Positions 1 to 6,417 of a DNA stretch of 17,759 nt are shown in pieces. Positions within the stretch are counted from its first letter, which is position 1. Every line of letters begins with the position of its first letter. This DNA is from JAIBBG01 sp043748015 (GTDB lineage Bacteria > Bacteroidota > Bacteroidia > Flavobacteriales_D > Sanyastnellaceae). The DNA is taken from contig JAYTOA010000193.1 in the NCBI GenBank assembly GCA_043748015.1, positions 1-17,759 on the forward strand. Direction: 5' to 3'. Made by a program: the position numbers and the translations under genes. Under the pieces are notes generated by a model. The model had not been told where the DNA came from, did no database searches, and saw only the letters and a list, made by a program, of their open reading frames with translations.

Positions 1-152
1 TGGTATCCCGGTTGGAACGATTGGGTTATCCGCAAAGGGGCAAGAATTCATTGTCGAATAAAGCAAAATCTTATGTGAGTTGTGTTGTAGGAAAAGTTCT
101 AAATAGCGGCGAGTAGTTTCAAAACCGCATATTTCAACTCGAAATGGATATT

Positions 153-884
153 TTATTTCTCCTGAAATTCACTTCGGCCAAGTGATTTTTCTACTAAAAA
201 GATTCTAGGCCTTCCAATAAAGGCACCCAAAGAAACACCACATTTCAGATAGTACTCTTGGCCTCCTTCAATACATAAATTGAGTTCTTCTAATGACTCC
301 GTTTTTGCCCAAAAATTATAACATTGGGGATTATCAATTCTGAAGGTTTCATAGAATCCATTCCTTATTTTGCATAGCACGCTGTCGTTTTGATGCAGCT
401 TATAATTCAGTGCCCAGCCATATCCAAGTGATGGTCTATATACATGAAGTAATGCGTAACCCTTGTCACCTTTAAATTTCGTAGCAGTGATTGAATCTTC
501 CAAGGCCACAATACTGTCTTGATATGAATAGATATCAGGCACTTTGAAGTATGATCCTTTAAATGTGAAGCACGTACTGCCGCCATTTGGTTCTTTAATC
601 TTTTGTATGTGAAGAATATTCGCCCCATGTAGTCTGGCATCTTGCAAAGCAAGTTTCATTACAACTTCATAAGTGCAGCCAACAGTGGCTCCTTGTTCTC
701 CAACCCTGAATGTTCCAAGTAAAATTGCATTTGGTGGCGATGATTCTGAAGGATAGAGCGTAACAACAGTGCCTGATTCACCCAAAGGTTCGGCAGTCTG
801 CACAATCTTCGATTTTACTTTCGGGGCACATGAGGCATGAAATGCAGCAATAGCAAACACGAGCATGAGATGTTTCATAGACAT
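153..884 (-). CDS. Putative secreted lipoprotein with DUF2846-like C-terminal half
   Basis: The 243-residue protein starts with a basic residue and a hydrophobic stretch ending in AFHASC (Cys19). This could be a relaxed Bacteroidota lipobox, though -3 is His rather than the usual Leu, so it may be a plain signal peptide. Residues about 30-110 contain an ARLHGANILHI segment, like small envelope proteins that remodel GaN-type motifs (DUF4156-like). Residues about 140-240 read like DUF2846: a 'LLHVYRPS' strand, a short 'NG-Y' turn and 'GGQEYYLKCGVSLG'. Family assignment is by eye only. ATG at 884 and ATG at 878 (MKHLML...) are both possible; neither has a Shine-Dalgarno. It lies downstream of rplS but behind that gene's terminator, so it is probably transcribed separately. 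Function unknown. Confidence 0.75.
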   Translation of the reverse strand: MSMKHLMLVFAIAAFHASCAPKVKSKIVQTAEPLGESGTVVTLYPSESSPPNAILLGTFRVGEQGATVGCTYEVVMKLALQDARLHGANILHIQKIKEPNGGSTCFTFKGSYFKVPDIYSYQDSIVALEDSITATKFKGDKGYALLHVYRPSLGYGWALNYKLHQNDSVLCKIRNGFYETFRIDNPQCYNFWAKTESLEELNLCIEGGQEYYLKCGVSLGAFIGRPRIFLVEKSLGRSEFQEK

Positions 885-921
885 AAATTCGAATTTCTGT
901 GAAATGAGTATCTTGGTTTAT

Positions 922-941
922 CTTAAGAGTGGACTCTCAAG
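922..941. repeat. Short inverted repeat in the leader of the 153-884 gene
   Basis: CTTAAGAGT and ACTCTCAAG are complementary over nine positions with one G-T type pair and a two-base centre. An alternative overlapping hairpin, GGACT-CTCA-AGTCC (931-944), uses part of the same bases, so the two cannot form together. It lies between the rplS terminator and the ATG at 884, within the probable 5' leader of that gene. A role is not shown. Confidence 0.35.
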
Positions 942-966
942 TCCGCCAAAGTACTGGTATTTGGTC

Positions 967-993
967 AAAAAAAAAGCGGGCTCGAAGCCCGCC
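967..993 (-). terminator. Rho-independent terminator of rplS
   Basis: On the minus strand, GCGGGCT-TCG-AGCCCGC forms a perfect seven-pair GC-rich stem with a three-base loop, followed at once by nine T residues. It lies 33 bases after the rplS stop codon and is the only textbook intrinsic terminator in the window. It should end the transcript coming from the hydrolase-acyltransferase-L19 block. Confidence 0.92.
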
Positions 994-1026
994 TTGATTT
1001 GAAATAAATCAACCGTTGAATATTGT

Positions 1027-1410
1027 TTATGCATTTGCCGGAGTAGGCACTGGTGCCGTTCCGAAACGCTTTTTCTCTTGAATACGGCTCGCTTTACCTG
1101 TTCTGCTACGCAAGTAGAAGATACGTGCACGACGTACACGACCACGCTTGGTAACGACAATTGAATCGATAAATGGCGAAGCAATCGGGAAAATTCTTTC
1201 AACACCAATACCACCGCTGATCTTACGAACAGTGAAAGTCTGTGTACCACCGGTTCCTCTAACCTGTATCACCACACCGGCAAATTCCTGGATACGTTCT
1301 TTTGTTCCCTCTACAATCTTGTAGCTTACTGTAATGGTATCTCCTGCTGCGAATGCTGGCATTTCCTTGATCGGATTCAGCTTCTTTTCGAGTTCTTTGA
1401 TGCGGTTCAT
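1027..1410 (-). CDS. rplS: 50S ribosomal protein L19
   Basis: This 127-residue protein is ribosomal protein L19, a large-subunit protein placed at the 30S-50S interface. The sequence shows the family hallmarks: 'FAAGDTITVSYKIVEG' near residue 20, 'RIQEFAGVVIQVRG', 'TFTVRKISGGIGVERIFPIASPFIDSI' and the basic tail 'RGRVRRARIFYLRSRTGKASRIQEKK'. The frame stays open upstream to 1527, but that extension is atypical and overlaps the preceding gene. MNRIKELEKK at 1410 fits family length. No Shine-Dalgarno is seen, normal for ribosomal genes of this phylum. It is not next to rpsP, rimM or trmD as in Escherichia coli. It follows an LpxL-like gene by 59 bases and ends in a strong terminator. A GC hairpin lies in its leader. 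Confidence 0.97.
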   Translation of the reverse strand: MNRIKELEKKLNPIKEMPAFAAGDTITVSYKIVEGTKERIQEFAGVVIQVRGTGGTQTFTVRKISGGIGVERIFPIASPFIDSIVVTKRGRVRRARIFYLRSRTGKASRIQEKKRFGTAPVPTPANA

Positions 1411-1435
1411 TTTGCGTGCGATTATGTTATACGTA

Positions 1436-1460
1436 CCCCAAAATTGGGGGCGCAATATTA
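1436..1460 (-). promoter_or_regulatory. Candidate promoter and leader hairpin of rplS
   Basis: Reading the minus strand, TAATATTG (1460-1453) matches the Bacteroidota -7 box TAnnTTTG with one mismatch. Just after it comes CCCC-AATTTT-GGGG (1449-1436), a short GC-clamped hairpin that would sit at the very 5' end of a leader of roughly 40 bases. No clear -33 TTG is present. This could give L19 its own promoter inside the block and a structured leader, or the hairpin could be a weak terminator or attenuator after the acyltransferase gene. Low certainty. Confidence 0.3.
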
Positions 1461-1469
1461 CAACTGAAT

Positions 1470-2366
1470 TTAGTGATTCGATGCTTCTTCTTGAAAATTT
1501 TCCTCGGCAGGTCGCTTGTGCTTCCATCTTTTATGGGTCCATAGCCAAAATTCCGGTGCTTTTCGCACGTCAACCTCCAGCAAACGGTGCATTTGTTGGG
1601 TCAATTCACCATATGCCAGGTTCTCGGGATTCATGGTCACCAGTTCATATTGCACTTCATAATGTCCACGCTTCACTTTCTTGAGATGCCCGAAAACAAC
1701 AGGATAATTGAACATATTCGCGTATTTCTCTGCTCCATAATGGGTAGCGGTTTCACGACCCATGAAGTCAATCCACAAGCACTTTTTTGGGTTGGAGGGC
1801 GATTGATCAATGGCAAATACACTCACCGTCAGATCTTCACGGTGTTCCTGGAAGTAATTCCCGAATTCCTTGGTGGAAATCATGTCCAACCCAAACCGAC
1901 CGCGTGTAACACGCATTTTCTGGTCAAAATATGGATTGCTGAGCTGTTTGTAAATGGCTATCAGCTTGTGCTTGAAGAATCCAGGAGTAGCTACAGCCCA
2001 AAGTTCCCAATTGCAATAATGGCCTCCACAAAGGATGACGCTTTTGCCCTGTCGGTGCAATTCTTCATATATCTCAGGATTGAGCGTTCGCATCCGCGAT
2101 TCCGCTTGTTTTCTGGTAATGGAAAAATTCTTGAGACTCTCAAAAACCAGATCGCAGAAATGATGATAGAATTTCCGCCTGATGGTCTTGATCTCCTTTT
2201 CCGATTTCTCAGGAAACGATTTCCTTAAATTATCGGTCACTACTTTTTTGCGATAGCCCACCAGATAGTAAAAGATGACGAAGAAAAAATCCGAAACACC
2301 ATAAAGAAGGGGATATGGCAACAAACTGATGGGCTTGATCACGAGCCAGTAAAGCAGAGCACTCAT
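1470..2366 (-). CDS. LpxL/HtrB-like lysophospholipid acyltransferase
   Basis: The 298-residue protein belongs to the LpxL/HtrB family, which moves secondary acyl chains from acyl-ACP onto lipid A precursors at the inner membrane. It begins with a hydrophobic helix (residues 5-36). It carries the catalytic HX4E motif as GGHYCNWE (His116, Glu121), the 'AIDQSP' segment (185-190), 'FMGRETATHYGAEKYA' (201-216) and the C-terminal signature 'APEFWLWTHKRWKHKRP' (270-286). Its length is normal. Its ATG follows directly on the TAA of the upstream hydrolase (no bases between), suggesting translational coupling. The exact acyl donor and acceptor cannot be read from the sequence, so no lpx symbol is given. 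Some relatives acylate other lipids such as ornithine or flavolipids. Confidence 0.93.
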   Translation of the reverse strand: MSALLYWLVIKPISLLPYPLLYGVSDFFFVIFYYLVGYRKKVVTDNLRKSFPEKSEKEIKTIRRKFYHHFCDLVFESLKNFSITRKQAESRMRTLNPEIYEELHRQGKSVILCGGHYCNWELWAVATPGFFKHKLIAIYKQLSNPYFDQKMRVTRGRFGLDMISTKEFGNYFQEHREDLTVSVFAIDQSPSNPKKCLWIDFMGRETATHYGAEKYANMFNYPVVFGHLKKVKRGHYEVQYELVTMNPENLAYGELTQQMHRLLEVDVRKAPEFWLWTHKRWKHKRPAEENFQEEASNH

Positions 2367-3131
2367 TTAGTCAATATCGATTTTAAGTCCGTCATAGGCG
2401 AGATGAATGCCCGGAGGCAATTCCTTTTCAATGGCTTCAAATAAACCAAGCTGATGACTTATATGGGTGAAGTAGGTCGTTTCTGCTTCCAATTCCTGCG
2501 AAAGCGCTATCGCTTCTTCCAGGTTGAAATGTGATGGATGTTTGGCCAGTCTCAAAGCATTTAGCACTAGTACTTTGCTTCCACGGATTTTATCCTTCTC
2601 TTCATCGGAAATGAAATTCGCATCTGTTATATAGGTGAAGTCTCCGATGCGATAACCAAATACTGGCATCTCGAAATGTGTCACAACAATTGGCTGAAAC
2701 GTAAGTCCAATCAAGTCAAAAGGTGTCTTGTCGATTCGATTGATATCGATTTCCGGAATGCCCGGATACTTCATATCAACGAATGCATAGGCGAATTCCC
2801 TTCTAAGTGCTTCTTCCACCAAATCTGTGCAGTAAACCTGTGCGCGCCATTTGTTGAAGTAATTGAATGCACGCACTTCATCGAGACCTGCGATATGGTC
2901 CTTGTGCTCATGCGTATATACTATGGCATCAATCGCCTTCACATTCTCACGCAACATCTGCTGTCTGAAATCCGGGCCGGTATCGATGATTACATTTTTC
3001 CCTGCGTGTGTTACCATCACGGATGAACGCAATCGATGGTCGCGCGCATTTGTTGACGAACAAATAGGACATTCACATGTAATCACGGGAACGCCCTGTG
3101 ATGTGCCTGTACCTAGGAATGTTATCGTCAT
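2367..3131 (-). CDS. PhnP-like MBL-fold metal-dependent hydrolase
   Basis: This 254-residue metallo-beta-lactamase-fold protein resembles the PhnP/cyclic phosphodiesterase group. It opens with 'MTITFLGTGTSQGVPV', followed by three cysteines in CECPIC (19, 21, 24), which in this group bind a structural metal. The active site shows THEHKDH (His74, His76, Asp78, His79), His152 in 'VTHFEMPVFGYR', Asp170 in 'YITD' and His223 in 'FTHISH'. Frame and upstream sequence stay open to 3287, but the extra 52 residues are not family-like and would cover the promoter at 3155-3181, so 3131 is chosen. Its substrate is not established; relatives cut cyclic phosphodiesters. It is the first gene of the block leading to the acyltransferase and L19. 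Confidence 0.92.
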   Translation of the reverse strand: MTITFLGTGTSQGVPVITCECPICSSTNARDHRLRSSVMVTHAGKNVIIDTGPDFRQQMLRENVKAIDAIVYTHEHKDHIAGLDEVRAFNYFNKWRAQVYCTDLVEEALRREFAYAFVDMKYPGIPEIDINRIDKTPFDLIGLTFQPIVVTHFEMPVFGYRIGDFTYITDANFISDEEKDKIRGSKVLVLNALRLAKHPSHFNLEEAIALSQELEAETTYFTHISHQLGLFEAIEKELPPGIHLAYDGLKIDID

Positions 3132-3154
3132 ACTCTTGATTTCTTTTAGCTGCG

Positions 3155-3181
3155 CAAAGTAAAGGCAAGTTGTGTACTCAA
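3155..3181 (-). promoter_or_regulatory. Candidate promoter for the PhnP-like hydrolase
   Basis: Minus strand: TTG (3181-3179), 17 bases, then TACTTTGC (3162-3155). This matches the Bacteroidota layout of TTG-N17-TAnnTTTG except for one missing T in the -7 box. Transcription would begin near 3148, leaving a leader of about 17 bases before the ATG at 3131. The same spacing recurs upstream of the gene at 11541, which strengthens both calls. Confidence 0.5.
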
Positions 3182-3341
3182 TGGAATTGTTTGCTTCCGG
3201 TTCATTGAAGGAAAATGAATCCGATATTGAAAATTTCTCGTATGTGCAATTGGATACTCGCCCGAAATGGATCAGTGAAGCTATCAACCGACTGTTATTG
3301 AAAGTCGATGAGGTTGACTGTTTTCTAATTCAACATTCGGT

Positions 3342-3349
3342 TACTTTTG
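3342..3349 (+). promoter_or_regulatory. -7 promoter box upstream of the 492-residue gene
   Basis: TACTTTTG is a perfect TAnnTTTG box, 28 bases before the GTG at 3378, which predicts a leader of about 20 bases. The -33 position lacks a clean TTG (TGTTTT instead). The divergent hydrolase promoter lies about 160 bases away on the other strand. Confidence 0.5.
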
Positions 3350-3377
3350 TCCCATCATCAATGCTAAAATTTAGTTA

Positions 3378-4856
3378 GTGGATACAGAAAGAGTTGTTCT
3401 GTCGGCTAGTCAGAAAGCACTCCGCGTAAATCTCAATCCAGAGATCTACGGAACATTCGCCGAAATAGGTGCGGGACAGGAAGTGGTGCGCCATTTCTTC
3501 CGTGCAGGTGGTGCCAGTGGCACTATCGCAAAGGCCATGAGTGCTTATGACAAGGATTTTAGTGATGCCATTTACGGTAAAGAAGAAAAGGGACGCTATG
3601 TATGCAAACCGCGGCTCAACAATATGCTCAACCATGAGTACAGTCTCATTGTTGAACGTCTTCAACGCAAAGATCATCCGACAAAAAAGTTTTTCTCTTT
3701 CGCAGATACTGTTGCCGCCATCAATTATCAGAAGACCATTCAAGGTCATGGTTGGATGGGGATGAAGTTTCAAACCAATGCAGAGAAGGAACCGAATATT
3801 GTGATTCTCCACGTGCGTCTTCACGAACAGGATGTGCTCGCTCAACAGGCGTCCGTTGGATTGCTCGGTGTAAATCTTCTTTACGGCTGTTTCTTCTTTT
3901 ATTCGAAACCAAAAGAACTTTTGCTTTCTCTCTACGATAATCTTTCTCGTGATCAAATCGAGATCGATATGATCCAGATGACCGGGCCTGATTTCGAAAC
4001 GGTGGACAACAGATTGCTTTCTCTGCAACTTGTAAAGAATGGAATGACAGACGCGGTCATATTTTCTCCTGATGGAAGAAATATTCAAGCTGCCGACATC
4101 TTATATAAGAAGAACATCATCGCTCTTCGCGGAAGTTTCCGTCCTGTTACCCGTGTGAACATTGATATGATCATGAAGGGTTTCAAGATATTCGAAAAGG
4201 AATACCGCGTTGATCAGGATAATATTCAGGTGTTGTTTGAAATCACTTTGAACAACCTTCGCGCTGAAGGCGACATTGATGAGCAAGACTTTTTAGATCG
4301 TGCCGATATTCTTTGCTCTCTTGGGCAAACAGTTTTGGTATCGAACTATTCGAAATATTACAAGCTGGTAGAATTTTTCACGAAATACACCACGAAGCGT
4401 ATGGGTGTTATCATGGGTACGAACATGATGATGGAACTATTCAATGAAAAATATTACCGCGATCTGAACGGTGGAATTCTCGAAGCTTTCGGAATTCTTT
4501 TCAGCCGCGATCTCAAGATTTATCTCTACCCGTTCAAAGATGTTGAATCAGGTCAGTTGCTCACTGCAAGCAATTGTCCGATTCATCCAAGGCTGAAACC
4601 GCTTTACGATTATCTCATCTATAACAAACGTCTGATTGATATTACGGATTACAATCCCGAAATTCTTGACATCTATTCTAAAGATGTGTTGGATATGATT
4701 CAGAATGGTTACAAAGGTTGGGAAGATCTCGTACCGGCATACGTCGATACAATTATCAAAGACAATAGATTGTTTGGCTACGATCCTGCAACTCCTGTCA
4801 ATCCGGATTACATTCCACCTTCGGGTATTGAGCGCCAGCGCGTGAATCCGAATTAG
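3378..4856 (+). CDS. Conserved protein of unassigned function (492 aa)
   Basis: The protein begins MDTERVVLSASQKALRVNL and continues 'IYGTFAEIGAGQEVVRHFFRAGGASGTIAKAMSAYDKDFSDAIYG', a very conserved N-terminal block that I recognise from a family of about 480-490 residues shared by Bacteroidota and some other phyla. From memory, databases label it inconsistently (TonB-dependent receptor, nicotinate-nucleotide adenylyltransferase). Neither label is supported here: there is no signal peptide, no beta-barrel and no HxGH nucleotidyltransferase motif. It looks cytosolic. Other conserved stretches are 'ALRGSFRPVTRVNIDM' and 'GGILEAFGILFSRDLKIYLYP'. The GTG start is the first possible one after an in-frame TAG and matches the family N-terminus. 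It is monocistronic and converges on the SRPBCC gene with 28 bases between. Confidence 0.93.
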   Translation: MDTERVVLSASQKALRVNLNPEIYGTFAEIGAGQEVVRHFFRAGGASGTIAKAMSAYDKDFSDAIYGKEEKGRYVCKPRLNNMLNHEYSLIVERLQRKDHPTKKFFSFADTVAAINYQKTIQGHGWMGMKFQTNAEKEPNIVILHVRLHEQDVLAQQASVGLLGVNLLYGCFFFYSKPKELLLSLYDNLSRDQIEIDMIQMTGPDFETVDNRLLSLQLVKNGMTDAVIFSPDGRNIQAADILYKKNIIALRGSFRPVTRVNIDMIMKGFKIFEKEYRVDQDNIQVLFEITLNNLRAEGDIDEQDFLDRADILCSLGQTVLVSNYSKYYKLVEFFTKYTTKRMGVIMGTNMMMELFNEKYYRDLNGGILEAFGILFSRDLKIYLYPFKDVESGQLLTASNCPIHPRLKPLYDYLIYNKRLIDITDYNPEILDIYSKDVLDMIQNGYKGWEDLVPAYVDTIIKDNRLFGYDPATPVNPDYIPPSGIERQRVNPN

Positions 4857-4884
4857 GGCGAAGTGTATTTCCGAACATTACTTC

Positions 4885-5343
4885 TTATTTCCACTCAACC
4901 AGTTTTTTGATCTCTACAAGAATCGGATCCCAACCTTCGCCGTTGTTATAAGCTTCATTGTATCTGCGTTCGCCTTCTGCAACGATGGAATAATCGCCTT
5001 GTGTAACTATGAGTGTGATGCGACCACCTTCGTCCGAAAGCGAATATGTTACAGTGAGATAATTCTCAGGAACATCAGCAATGGATGGATTGTTTGGATC
5101 AAATGTGGTGTAAACAAGTTTTGAATTAGGTTCAATCTCCACGACATGGCCTTTGACGAAAATCATTTCAACGCCTTCGTAACTCCCTCGCCAAAGCAAT
5201 TCACTTCCTACTTTCCAATCGCTCACTGTTTCACAGCCGAACATGTAAATTTTTGTTTTCTCGGGATTCACCAATGCATCCCAAACTTTTGCTGATGTTG
5301 CTTCTATGATGATTCGGCTGACGATTGTTTTCGGTGTACTCAT
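4885..5343 (-). CDS. SRPBCC (AHSA1/START-like) domain protein
   Basis: A 152-residue single-domain protein of the helix-grip SRPBCC superfamily, AHSA1 (activator of Hsp90 ATPase C-terminal) type. Visible features are the start 'IVSRIIIEATSAKVWDALVNPEKTKIYM', the strand 'VGSELLWRGSYEG', the stretch 'VVEIEPNSKLVYTTFDP' and the long C-terminal helix 'NEAYNNGEGWDPILVEIKKLVEW'. Such proteins bind small hydrophobic ligands or partner proteins; most bacterial members, this one included, have no assigned role. The ATG has an A-rich upstream tract (seven consecutive T on the plus strand) instead of a Shine-Dalgarno. It starts 13 bases after the YtnP-like hydrolase stop, so the two are probably cotranscribed. 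Confidence 0.9.
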   Translation of the reverse strand: MSTPKTIVSRIIIEATSAKVWDALVNPEKTKIYMFGCETVSDWKVGSELLWRGSYEGVEMIFVKGHVVEIEPNSKLVYTTFDPNNPSIADVPENYLTVTYSLSDEGGRITLIVTQGDYSIVAEGERRYNEAYNNGEGWDPILVEIKKLVEWK

Positions 5344-5356
5344 TTTTTTGTTGATG

Positions 5357-6205
5357 TTATACTTCTTTTAGTTTCATTACTTGATCCAGTCGTACGCCTT
5401 TTTCTGTCAGCTTCACTGTGCAACATTCATTCACGCTGTCGTGTTCCATCAACAATACAAATTGACCTTCGGCAGCACGATTCAGAAATTTATTTTTCTC
5501 TTCAAGAGTAATAAGTGGACGCGTATCATAACCCATTACATAAGCCAGTGGAATATGTCCGGTACTCGGCAACAGATCCGCCATGTAAACAATTGTTTTT
5601 CCTTTGTAAGTAATCTGAGGAAGCATCATACTGTCGGTGTGTCCATCAACAAAAATGGCGTCAAATCCTAATGGAGTAGGGGAGATGTCGCCAGTTCTGT
5701 GGATATGTTTCAACTGACCGCTTTCTGCAATGGGTAGTATGTTTTCGGAAAGAAAACTCGCCTTCTCTCTGGGATTGGGTTTCGTTGCCCATTCCCAATG
5801 TCTTTCATTGCTCCAGTAAGTCGCATTCTTGAATGCCGGAAGAAATTGTTCAGATGCTTTGTCAAATTCTATCGCTCCTCCGCAATGATCAAAATGTAAA
5901 TGCGTCAAAAAAACATCGGTGATATCATTGCGATGAAAACCCAGTGATCTTAATGATGTATCGAGCGTGTCCTCGCCATGTAGATAATAATGGGAGAAGA
6001 ATTTTTCGCTTTGTTTGTTTCCGATACCTGTATCAACCAATGTCAGTCGTTTACCATCTTCAATGAGAAGACATCGCATCGCCCAGGTGCATAAATTATT
6101 ATCATCAGGTGGATTGGTTTTTTGCCAGATACTCTTTGGCACAACACCGAACATGGCACCTCCGTCCAATTTGAAAAAGCCGGTCTCGATAGAATGTAGT
6201 TTCAT
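5357..6205 (-). CDS. YtnP/AiiA-like MBL-fold hydrolase (lactonase-type)
   Basis: This 282-residue metallo-beta-lactamase-fold protein resembles the YtnP/quorum-quenching lactonase branch. Metal ligands visible are THLHFDHCGG (His102, His104, Asp106, His107), His189 in 'VDGHTDSMM', Asp210 in 'YMADLLPSTGHIPLAYVMGYD' and His255 in 'LMEHD'. It starts with 'MKLHSIETGFFKLDGGAMFGVVPKSIWQK', the usual N-terminus of Bacteroidota relatives, which fixes the ATG at 6205. The frame continues upstream to 6283 into a repeat arm and is not counted. Substrate unknown; lactone hydrolysis is a family-based guess. A perfect TAnnTTTG box lies only five bases before the ATG, so the mRNA may be leaderless. Confidence 0.92.
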   Translation of the reverse strand: MKLHSIETGFFKLDGGAMFGVVPKSIWQKTNPPDDNNLCTWAMRCLLIEDGKRLTLVDTGIGNKQSEKFFSHYYLHGEDTLDTSLRSLGFHRNDITDVFLTHLHFDHCGGAIEFDKASEQFLPAFKNATYWSNERHWEWATKPNPREKASFLSENILPIAESGQLKHIHRTGDISPTPLGFDAIFVDGHTDSMMLPQITYKGKTIVYMADLLPSTGHIPLAYVMGYDTRPLITLEEKNKFLNRAAEGQFVLLMEHDSVNECCTVKLTEKGVRLDQVMKLKEV

Positions 6206-6210
6206 GCTGA

Positions 6211-6218
6211 CAAAGTTA
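6211..6218 (-). promoter_or_regulatory. -7 promoter box directly before the YtnP-like gene
   Basis: On the minus strand TAACTTTG is a perfect TAnnTTTG box, ending five bases before the ATG at 6205. Start sites usually fall four to seven bases after this box, so transcription would begin at or within a couple of bases of the start codon. No TTG is seen at -33; TTCG occupies that place. Confidence 0.45.
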
Positions 6219-6240
6219 AAGGAGAAGATTGTTCGAAGTT

Positions 6241-6417
6241 TAGAGTTCATGAGTTCAGAGTTCCATGTGAGGAATTCCGTCAAATCAATTTGAGTGTTTG
6301 CAAAATAATCTGGTCCAAATAGCTACCGATAAACTTTATTCTCGAAAAATAGTCCATGGCAAATTCTAGAACTATGAATGAGCAAAGAGCTCGCGCAACT
6401 CTGAACTCTGTACTCTA
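6241..6417. repeat. 177-bp element bounded by imperfect inverted repeats
   Basis: The left arm 6241-6262 is built from GAGTTCA units, and the right arm 6397-6417 is its reverse complement. Twelve bases match exactly (GAGTTCAGAGTT at 6251-6262 against AACTCTGAACTC at 6397-6408). About 20 of 22 match over the whole arm with one mismatch and one gap. The 134-base interior has no open frame of note. The tamL stop codon (6415-6417) lies inside the right arm, and the left arm sits just upstream of the next gene's promoter. No clear target-site duplication is visible. It could be a small non-autonomous mobile element, a dispersed intergenic repeat or a large transcript hairpin. Confidence 0.55.

Noticed and set aside
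1..108. Plus-strand frames open at the left edge: one ends in GTIGLSAKGQEFIVE then TAA at 59-61, another ends in VVGKVLNSGE then TAG at 106-108
   Set aside because: Each could be the tail of a gene entering from the left, but both are open and neither shows a family signature, so I cannot choose one.
918..1250. Minus-strand 110-codon frame across the rplS terminator
   Set aside because: It runs through rplS in another frame and through the terminator hairpin; composition is not protein-like.
1587..2228. Plus-strand 213-codon frame opposite the acyltransferase
   Set aside because: It lies wholly inside a clearly conserved gene on the other strand and shows no motif.
3132..3287. N-terminal extension of the PhnP-like hydrolase
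   Set aside because: The extra 52 residues are not family-like and contain the promoter; MTITFLGTGTSQG is the usual start.
3172..3378. Plus-strand 68-codon frame whose TAG overlaps the GTG start at 3378
   Set aside because: It covers both divergent promoters, has no motif, and the stop-start overlap is likely chance.
3375..4088. Minus-strand 237-codon frame opposite the 492-residue gene
   Set aside because: Shadow of a strongly conserved gene.
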